From NCBI GenBank assembly GCA_016190785.1, contig JACPPX010000068.1, positions 1-7,356 of the forward strand: 7,356 nucleotides of DNA, read 5' to 3'. Made by a program: the position numbers and the translations under genes. Each line of letters begins with the position of its first letter. Within the stretch, counting starts at the first letter, position 1. This DNA is from Chloroflexota bacterium. GTDB taxonomy: Bacteria; Chloroflexota; Anaerolineae; UBA7937; JACPPX01. Positions 1 to 5,264 of this stretch are shown here, piece by piece. A model generated the notes under the pieces. That model saw only the letters and a list, made by a program, of their open reading frames with translations. It did no database searches and had not been told where the DNA came from.

Positions 1-998
1 CCCTGAGCACGGTGCTCAAGGTTAGCCTGGGCCTTTTGGCCCTGCTCCTCGGATATGGCTTTGTCGGCCTGGCCTTTGTTTCGGTGGCGGTCAACACCGT
101 CACTATGCTCGTTCTCTACCAACTGGTCCGCCGCCTTTTCTTCACTCCCCGTCTGGAGTTCGAGGCAGAGTTTGGCAAAGATATACTTCATACTTCCTAT
201 CCTTTGATGATCAACCATCTTTTGGCCAGCCTTTTCTTCCGCATCGATGTCACCCTTCTCCAACCGCTAAAGGGGAATCGAGTGGTAGGTTGGTACACTG
301 CTCCCTATAAGATATTGGATGGACTGCTCATCATCCCCTCCACCTTCACCTTTGCTATTTTCCCCCTGATGTCTCGGCTAGCCCGCGACGCCCGGGAGGG
401 GCTAGTGCGGGCCTATCATCTATCCCTGAAATGGCTGCTCATCATCAGTCTTCCCCTGGTGCTTCTCATTTTCAACTACGCCCATGGCCTGATCCTCATC
501 TTGGGTGGCCCGGAATTCCTGCCCCATTCCGCTATTGCCCTGCAACTCCTCATCTGGTTTCTGCCTTTGAGTTTTATTAACGGCTTGACCCAATATGTAC
601 TCATCGCCGTCAACCAGCAAGCCTTTTTGACCCGCGCTTTCCTTATCGTTTTCTCCTTCAACCTCATTACCAACCTTATCTTCATCCCCCAATTCAGCTA
701 CCAGGCCTCGGCGGTGATCACCGTCCTCTCCGAGGTAGTTCTCTTCCTTCCCTTCTACTATGCTGTCCGCAAACACATAACCTCCGTCCCTTGGCTGGAG
801 ATCCTCTGGCGGCCGGGAGTGGCTGTTCTAGGTATGGCCGCCGCACTCTTCTTTTTGGGCGAGCTCAATTTTCTAATTCTCATCCCCCTCTCCCTCGCGG
901 TCTATGCCGCAATCCTATTGGGTCTGGGGACCCTTCAGGCTGAAGAAAAGCGGGTGATTCGCTCGCTGGTGCGGCGAGACCCTAGGCTGGGGATATGA
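1..998 (+). CDS. Oligosaccharide flippase, MOP/Wzx-like (5' end missing)
   Basis: Integral membrane protein of the multidrug/oligosaccharidyl-lipid/polysaccharide (MOP) superfamily, which typically flips lipid-linked sugars across the cytoplasmic membrane for surface polysaccharide assembly. The frame is open to the left edge (codons from base 3, no stop), so the GTG at 12 is probably internal; about 331 residues remain of a family norm of roughly 430-500. About ten hydrophobic segments are visible, separated by short basic loops. Near residues 60-120 (counting from the GTG) lies a stretch of family type: a YPLMINHLL helix, then an FRIDVTLL loop-helix, then a VGWYTAPYKI segment, matching the region where such flippases carry 'D..ll......vG.Y..a.ki'. 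The C-terminus is a short charged tail after the last helix. The gene ends 59 bases before asnS and looks like the end of an upstream unit, perhaps a polysaccharide cluster outside the window. The substrate cannot be read from the sequence. Confidence 0.85.
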   Translation, partial: LSTVLKVSLGLLALLLGYGFVGLAFVSVAVNTVTMLVLYQLVRRLFFTPRLEFEAEFGKDILHTSYPLMINHLLASLFFRIDVTLLQPLKGNRVVGWYTAPYKILDGLLIIPSTFTFAIFPLMSRLARDAREGLVRAYHLSLKWLLIISLPLVLLIFNYAHGLILILGGPEFLPHSAIALQLLIWFLPLSFINGLTQYVLIAVNQQAFLTRAFLIVFSFNLITNLIFIPQFSYQASAVITVLSEVVLFLPFYYAVRKHITSVPWLEILWRPGVAVLGMAAALFFLGELNFLILIPLSLAVYAAILLGLGTLQAEEKRVIRSLVRRDPRLGI

Positions 999-1023
999 CA
1001 AGCTAGGGGTGGTGTGTTAATAT
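995..1023 (+). promoter_or_regulatory. Possible sigma70-type promoter for asnS and downstream genes
   Basis: A -35-like ATGACA (995-1000, 5 of 6 to TTGACA) overlaps the flippase stop codon. After exactly 17 bases comes a -10-like TAATAT (1018-1023, 4 of 6 to TATAAT, with the key second A and final T kept). It lies in a local AT-rich pocket of otherwise GC-rich DNA, about 35 bases before the asnS start, and is the only intergenic space in the window large enough for a promoter. The match is by eye only. Confidence 0.4.
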
Positions 1024-1033
1024 TTCCAACACA
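1013..1033. repeat. Short inverted repeat over the candidate -10 box
   Basis: TGTGTT (1013-1018) and AACACA (1028-1033) are perfect reverse complements separated by 9 bases. The repeat straddles the candidate -10 hexamer, where a repressor operator could sit. It is too short and AT-rich, and lacks a T-tract, to be a convincing terminator for the flippase gene. A six-base repeat can arise by chance, so an operator role is only inference. Confidence 0.3.
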
Positions 1034-1047
1034 AGCATTTTATGCCC

Positions 1048-1053
1048 GGAGGT
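1048..1053 (+). promoter_or_regulatory. Shine-Dalgarno site fixing the TTG start of asnS
   Basis: GGAGGT lies four bases before the TTG at 1058. It decides the start: the nearby ATG at 1042 is in another frame, and the protein has the expected AsnRS N-terminus when read from the TTG. The spacing is slightly short but the site is nearly full consensus. Confidence 0.75.
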
Positions 1054-1057
1054 CGCC

Positions 1058-2353
1058 TTGGATCCATCCCCCACCATAGCCGAAATTGCCAGTTTTGCCG
1101 GTAAAGAAATCACCCTCAAGGGCTGGCTTTATCAAAAAACTGATAAGGGGAAATTGCAATTTCTCCTACTCCGTGACGGCACGGGGATTATGCAGTGCGT
1201 GGTCCTGGAGAATGAAGTCCCCGCCTCGGTCTATGCCGCCGCCCGCAAAGTCACCCCGGAGTCGTCCCTGATCCTCAGGGGCACGGTCCGTCCCGATAAG
1301 CGGGCTCCGGGAGGGTACGAACTCGCAGTGCACGGCTTGGAAGTCGTACATCTCGCCCAAGAGTACCCCATCGCCCCCAAGGAGCACGGGATAGATTTCC
1401 TCCTCGACCACCGTCATCTCTGGATCCGTACGCCGCGGCAGATGGCTATCCTCCGCGTGCGGGCCGAGGTTATCCGCGCCGCCCGGGAGTGGCTAGACAA
1501 CAACGGCTTTGTTTTGGTGGACACCCCGATCTTGACCCCTGCGGCGGTGGAGGGGACCACCACCCTTTTTGAAGTCAAATACTTCGAGGATATTGCCTAT
1601 CTCACCCAAAGCGGACAACTCTACAACGAGGCGGATATCATGGCCTTTGGCAAGGTCTATTGTTTCGGTCCCACCTTCCGCGCCGAACGCTCCAAGACCC
1701 GCCGCCACCTCCTGGAGTTCTGGATGGTAGAGCCGGAAATGGCTTTTGTCGAACTTGAGGAGATGATGGGAATCGAAGAAGAATTTGTGACCCACATCGT
1801 TCGCCAGGTTTTGGCCAGGCGAGGAGGGGATCTAGAAACCATAGGTCGGGATCCGCGCAAACTGCAAAAAATCGGGCCTCACTTTCCCAGAGTCCACTAC
1901 GATGAAGCGGTGGAGATGGTGCGCAAAAAGGGGGAGGAGATGGCTTGGGGAGATGATTTCGGCGCCCCCCAGGAAACAATCCTCTCCCAAGGCTTCGACC
2001 AACCATTCTTCGTCCATCACTATCCGGAAAAATGTAAAGCCTTCTATATGGAGCCCGACCCCCAGCGCCCCGAACTCTCCCTCAGTGCCGACCTTTTAGC
2101 TCCCGAAGGTTACGGAGAAATTATCGGCGGGGGGCAGCGCATCTCTGATCTAAAAATATTGGAGAAGAGGATCGCCGAGCAAAACCTGCCCCGCCAGGCT
2201 TTCGAGTGGTATCTCGATCTGCGCCGCTACGGCTCGGTCCCCCACTCCGGATTTGGGCTGGGGATTGAGCGCACCGTGGCCTGGATCTGCGGGCTGAAAC
2301 ATATCCGCGAGGCCATCCCCTTCCCTCGTACCCTATATCGGCTGTACCCCTAA
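1058..2353 (+). CDS. asnS: Asparaginyl-tRNA synthetase (AsnRS)
   Basis: Cytoplasmic class IIb synthetase charging tRNA-Asn with asparagine at the expense of ATP. It has 431 residues, close to the short Thermus/archaeal-type enzymes and shorter than the usual ~460-residue bacterial form. Residues 1-105 form the OB-fold anticodon-binding domain (KGWLYQKTDKGKLQFLLLRDG, 21-41). The catalytic core follows: motif 1 region with the invariant proline in VDTPILTPAAVEGTT (154-168), the amino-acid/ATP site YLTQSGQLYNEA (181-192), motif 2 FRAERSKTRRHLLEF (207-221), GYGEIIGGGQR (351-361), and motif 3 GFGLGIER (398-405) followed by IREAIPFPRT (416-425). The QSGQLY block and the IPFPRT ending favour AsnRS over archaeal-type AspRS. 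The start is TTG, set by the GGAGGT at 1048. All catalytic motifs look intact. It is probably the first gene of the transcription unit; the PLP enzyme follows after 18 bases. Confidence 0.96.
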   Translation: MDPSPTIAEIASFAGKEITLKGWLYQKTDKGKLQFLLLRDGTGIMQCVVLENEVPASVYAAARKVTPESSLILRGTVRPDKRAPGGYELAVHGLEVVHLAQEYPIAPKEHGIDFLLDHRHLWIRTPRQMAILRVRAEVIRAAREWLDNNGFVLVDTPILTPAAVEGTTTLFEVKYFEDIAYLTQSGQLYNEADIMAFGKVYCFGPTFRAERSKTRRHLLEFWMVEPEMAFVELEEMMGIEEEFVTHIVRQVLARRGGDLETIGRDPRKLQKIGPHFPRVHYDEAVEMVRKKGEEMAWGDDFGAPQETILSQGFDQPFFVHHYPEKCKAFYMEPDPQRPELSLSADLLAPEGYGEIIGGGQRISDLKILEKRIAEQNLPRQAFEWYLDLRRYGSVPHSGFGLGIERTVAWICGLKHIREAIPFPRTLYRLYP

Positions 2354-2371
2354 TAGGATTGGAGGCGGCCA

Positions 2372-3550
2372 ATGCAAGGTATATATACCAAAGCAGTACA
2401 TGCTGGCGAAGAACCGGACCCTACGAGCGGCGCCCTCTCCACCCCTATTTATCAGACCAATGCTTATCTCTTCCCCACCCCCGAGGAAGGGGCACGGCGC
2501 ATTGCCGCGGAAGGAGAAGGCTGGGTTTACACCCGCTGGGGAAACCCCACCGTGGCTGCTCTGGAGCGGAAAATCGCCACTCTCGAGGGCGGGGAGGCGG
2601 CCCTGGCTGCCTCCTCAGGGATGGGGGCTATCTCTACCGCCCTTCTGACTTTGGCAGCCGGAGGAGACCATATCGTTGCTCCCCATACAGTATACGGTGG
2701 CACCCACCACCTTATGGCTAGCGAATTGCCCAAAATGGGCATCGAGACCACTTTTGTCGATGCCACTGATCCAGAGAATGTAGAAGAGGCGGTGCGGGAA
2801 AATACGCGCATCCTATATATCGAGACCCCCGGCAACCCCAACCTGGACATTGTGGACATCGCGGCTATGGTGGAAATCGCCAAAGAGCATGGCCTCCACA
2901 CCGTGGCCGATAACACCTTTGCCACCCCCATCTTGCAAAACCCCTTAGCCCTGGGAGTAGATGTCGTAGTGCACAGTGCCACCAAATACCTGGGAGGACA
3001 TGGAGATGCGGTGGCGGGAGTGATTGTCGGGTCGGAGGATTTCATTAAAAAAGCGCGGAGCACCGTCCTCCGTCACTTCGGTGCCTCCCTGGGCCCCTTT
3101 GAAGCCTGGCTGATCCTGCGGGGGATGCAGACCCTCCCCTTGAGAGTGGAACGCCACTCGACCAATGCCTTAGCCGTGGCCCAGTTTCTCGAGGGGCACC
3201 CTAAAGTAGAACGGGTATTTTATCCCGGCCTTCCCAGCCATCCTCAACATGCTTTGGCAAAAAGGCAGATGCGCTCCTTTGGGGGCATGCTTTCTTTTGA
3301 GGTACGCAGTGGAATTAAGGCTGGAGAAGAAGTTATGCGGCGCGTTCGGCTCTGTACTTTGGCGGTAAGCCTGGGGGATGTGCGCACCCTGATCTCCCAC
3401 CCCGCTTCTATGACCCACGCCCCCAACATTGTCCCCCGGGAAGAGCGCCGCGCGGCGGGGATCGGCGACGGGCTCATCCGCCTTTCCGTCGGTCTGGAGG
3501 ACCCCTCGGATATCATCGCCGATTTGGATCAAGCCCTGCTCGGCATTTAG
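2372..3550 (+). CDS. PLP-dependent Cys/Met metabolism enzyme (cystathionine gamma-synthase / methionine gamma-lyase type)
   Basis: Fold-type I PLP enzyme of the Cys/Met metabolism family, expected to be a cytoplasmic homotetramer making or breaking C-S bonds of homoserine-derived amino acids (transsulfuration or methionine degradation). Its 392 residues are full length. Visible landmarks: YTRWGNPT (53-60), whose Tyr53/Arg55 bind the phosphate of PLP in the neighbouring subunit; SSGMGAI (81-87); Tyr108, which stacks on PLP; ETPGNP (151-156); Asp180; HSATKYLGGHGD (201-212) with Schiff-base Lys205; SLGDVRTLISHPASMTH (333-349); and Arg370 for the substrate carboxylate. The central part (GPFEAWLILRG, 241-251) is synthase-like, whereas GHGD is more common in lyases. 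The Cys that methionine gamma-lyases carry just after the stacking Tyr is Gly here (YGGT), which argues against a classical one. Exact specificity remains open; O-acylhomoserine sulfhydrylase is a further option. The ATG has GGAGGC five bases upstream and follows the asnS stop by 18 bases. Confidence 0.93.
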   Translation: MQGIYTKAVHAGEEPDPTSGALSTPIYQTNAYLFPTPEEGARRIAAEGEGWVYTRWGNPTVAALERKIATLEGGEAALAASSGMGAISTALLTLAAGGDHIVAPHTVYGGTHHLMASELPKMGIETTFVDATDPENVEEAVRENTRILYIETPGNPNLDIVDIAAMVEIAKEHGLHTVADNTFATPILQNPLALGVDVVVHSATKYLGGHGDAVAGVIVGSEDFIKKARSTVLRHFGASLGPFEAWLILRGMQTLPLRVERHSTNALAVAQFLEGHPKVERVFYPGLPSHPQHALAKRQMRSFGGMLSFEVRSGIKAGEEVMRRVRLCTLAVSLGDVRTLISHPASMTHAPNIVPREERRAAGIGDGLIRLSVGLEDPSDIIADLDQALLGI

Positions 3551-3557
3551 TAGCCCA

Positions 3558-4073
3558 ATGCCATCCATGATCAACCCGGTGCTAGCTGGTCTCCCCCGAT
3601 ACAAACCTATACGGTTTCAGCAAGTTCTATTAATCCTTAGCCTGTCATTCTTTTTTGTTGCCTGCCGATCACAACGATCAGAAACTCGCAACTTGGATGG
3701 CTTGGAACTCACTATGTGGGTAAGCGATTCTTTGCTGAAATTGGACGAATCCTTTGACCTACGCTTCACCTTGACCAACACCGGGGCCAGCCCGCTTGCG
3801 CTTGAGCCTAACCCTGAAGGAGAACAAACCGTGGCCATCGTAGTCCGTATTCCCTCGCCAACTGGCCAGGAGTGGCAGGAAGTCGCATCCTGGTCCCAAG
3901 GTTGTGGGACAAGGGTAGAACTGGATCCCGGCGAGTCCTGCTCGATCACAGCCAGCTGGGCAATTTCCCAAGATTTAGGAATGGATGCAGCAGTGATTGC
4001 CGGTGAGGTGTGGTACCTCGGCCTCTGGCGAGAAGTTGCGATAGCAGTTGCCCTCGCTCCATCACCATTCTGA
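3558..4073 (+). CDS. Probable lipoprotein with a possible BsuPI-like beta-sandwich domain
   Basis: Small exported protein of 171 residues, not assignable to a characterised gene. From ATG 3558, a basic N-terminus (RYKPIR, 14-19) leads into a hydrophobic core (VLLILSLSFFF) and a lipobox FVAC with Cys36, the expected site of lipidation and signal peptidase II cleavage. The mature part is mostly beta-rich: FTLTNTG around Asn74, an ASWSQGCG block around Trp112, then a DPGES turn (123-127) and a final Trp134. This order (N-containing strand, W-S-x-G, PGE turn, W) recalls the BsuPI/intracellular proteinase inhibitor domain, but that is a by-eye suggestion. Cys116 and Cys128 could form a disulfide once exported. 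No Shine-Dalgarno site is visible. Other in-frame starts are ATG 3567 and GTG 3579; ATG 3558, seven bases after the preceding stop, fits translation re-initiation best. The signal region is more AT-rich than the flanking genes. Confidence 0.72.
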   Translation: MPSMINPVLAGLPRYKPIRFQQVLLILSLSFFFVACRSQRSETRNLDGLELTMWVSDSLLKLDESFDLRFTLTNTGASPLALEPNPEGEQTVAIVVRIPSPTGQEWQEVASWSQGCGTRVELDPGESCSITASWAISQDLGMDAAVIAGEVWYLGLWREVAIAVALAPSPF

Positions 4074-4074
4074 A

Positions 4075-5256
4075 ATGAACCTTCTCAAGAATCCTAGACT
4101 CCTCGCTCTGGCCCTGAGCCATTTCACCAATGACTTCTACACCAGCCTCCTCCCGGTGATGTTTCTCTTGCTTGTGCCGGCGCTGGGGTTGAGTTACGGG
4201 CAAACTGGCCTGGTGGTCACCCTTTCTACTGCTACCTCTTCTCTCACCCAGCCAATTTTTGGCTATTTTAGCGATCGCTACCATCTCCGCTATTTGACCA
4301 TGGTGGCCGTCTTATGGACTGCAGCCTCGATGAGCCTGGTTGGCTACTCCGAGAACTACATTTCTCTGATTCTCTTCGTCCTATCCGCAGCCCTGGGCTC
4401 GGCCGCCTTCCACCCCCAAGGGGCGATGGCTGCTGGCATGGGGGGTGGCAAAAAGCGGAGCACTGCCATGGCCATTTTCGCAGTGGCGGGGAACACCGGA
4501 TTTGCGGTAGGACCCCTCATCGGAGGGATGGTACTGGCTCAAACCGGGCTGCGGGGCTCGCTGTGGCTCATCGCTCTGGCCCTGTTTACCCTGCCTGTCA
4601 TCCTATGGCTTTCGGGGTCTTCTCCGGGCAAAGAGCAGGAGATAGACACCAAGCCCAAGGTTCGGTCCAGAAATATAGGGCTCCTGGCCCTGGCTTCGTT
4701 ATCCCTGCTCCTCATGCTCCGCCCATGGGCGGATCTGGCTTTGGTAAACTTTCTGGCCTTATTTCTCCAAACCCGCAATTTGCCCTTGACCCTAGCCAGC
4801 CAGATTTTGTTTCTCTTGCTCATCGGCCGGGCTTTGGGCATGCTCCTAGCTGGCTCATTAGCGGACCGCATTGGCTTTCGACTAGTCCTTCTCGGTTCCC
4901 TCCTGGCCGCCACTCCCGTATTTTATTTCTTCCTTCAGAACCAAAATCCGCTAATTTTGGCCTTGCCCCTGGGTATGCTTTTGGGGGCGGCAATGCCTAT
5001 CTCCATCGTTCTGGCTCAAACCATTTTGCCTGGCCGCTCCGCTCTCGCTTCCGGCCTGGCTTTCGGCTCCACTTTTGTGGCCGGAGGGATAGGCACTGCA
5101 GTCACCGGTTTCCTGGCTGACCAGCTGGGGCTGCTTACCGCTCTTTATTTTCTTGTGCCTCTTCCCCTTCTGGCTGGAATAGTGAGCCTGGGGATACCCA
5201 GAAATCTGATCGGGGAGGAAAAAGCCGCCCCGGCCTGGGAAGTGGCCCAGCCCTAG
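4075..5256 (+). CDS. MFS transporter, fosmidomycin-resistance (Fsr)-like
   Basis: Twelve-helix major facilitator superfamily permease of 393 residues in the cytoplasmic membrane, probably a proton-coupled drug or metabolite exporter. Features typical of the Fsr-like branch: SHFTNDFYTSLLP at the first helix (15-27), LSYGQTGL (39-46), SSLTQPIFGYFSDR (55-68) containing the loop 2-3 MFS motif A, GSAAFHPQG (108-116), and AVAGNTGFAVGPLIGG in helix 5 (136-151). The pseudo-repeat of motif A appears as AGSLADRIGFR near 259-269. A short polar linker (GSSPGKEQEIDTKPKVRSR) forms the central cytoplasmic loop between the two six-helix halves. The ATG at 4075 comes one base after the lipoprotein stop with no visible Shine-Dalgarno, so translation is probably coupled; a TTG at 4048 would add nine residues and overlap the lipoprotein gene, but is less likely. 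The substrate is unknown, and family membership does not prove fosmidomycin export. Confidence 0.9.
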   Translation: MNLLKNPRLLALALSHFTNDFYTSLLPVMFLLLVPALGLSYGQTGLVVTLSTATSSLTQPIFGYFSDRYHLRYLTMVAVLWTAASMSLVGYSENYISLILFVLSAALGSAAFHPQGAMAAGMGGGKKRSTAMAIFAVAGNTGFAVGPLIGGMVLAQTGLRGSLWLIALALFTLPVILWLSGSSPGKEQEIDTKPKVRSRNIGLLALASLSLLLMLRPWADLALVNFLALFLQTRNLPLTLASQILFLLLIGRALGMLLAGSLADRIGFRLVLLGSLLAATPVFYFFLQNQNPLILALPLGMLLGAAMPISIVLAQTILPGRSALASGLAFGSTFVAGGIGTAVTGFLADQLGLLTALYFLVPLPLLAGIVSLGIPRNLIGEEKAAPAWEVAQP

Positions 5257-5260
5257 GGAG
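5256..5260 (+). promoter_or_regulatory. Shine-Dalgarno site of the GH2 gene
   Basis: GGGAG begins on the last base of the MFS stop codon and ends four bases before the ATG at 5265. It supports that ATG as the start of the last gene and shows that translation of the two genes is closely linked. Confidence 0.65.
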
Positions 5261-5264
5261 AAAA

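Noticed and set aside
12..14. GTG as the true start of the flippase
   Set aside because: The frame stays open to the window edge, the protein would lack about a third of the family length, and no ribosome binding site precedes it in the few bases available.
1013..1033. Inverted repeat as a rho-independent terminator of the flippase gene
   Set aside because: The stem is only six pairs, not GC-rich, and is not followed by a T-tract.
1042..1044. ATG as the start of asnS
   Set aside because: It is not in the asnS frame; the TTG at 1058 is in frame with a strong Shine-Dalgarno site four bases upstream.
2527..3063. 178-codon open frame on the - strand inside the PLP enzyme gene
   Set aside because: It lies wholly antisense to a gene with clear family motifs, has no recognisable motifs of its own, and is expected by chance from the codon bias of GC-rich DNA.
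3429..3557. Upstream extension of the lipoprotein reading frame
   Set aside because: It overlaps the conserved C-terminus of the PLP enzyme in another frame, and adding it would bury the signal peptide deep inside the protein.
4048..4050. TTG as the start of the MFS gene
   Set aside because: It lies inside the lipoprotein gene, has only a distant weak purine stretch upstream and adds a hydrophilic MPSLHHHSE extension; ATG 4075 gives a normal family N-terminus.
4314..5120. 268-codon open frame on the + strand inside the MFS gene
   Set aside because: It is an alternate frame of the transporter; the translation is rich in Pro, Gly, Arg and His with no domain, while the overlapping frame has conserved MFS motifs.
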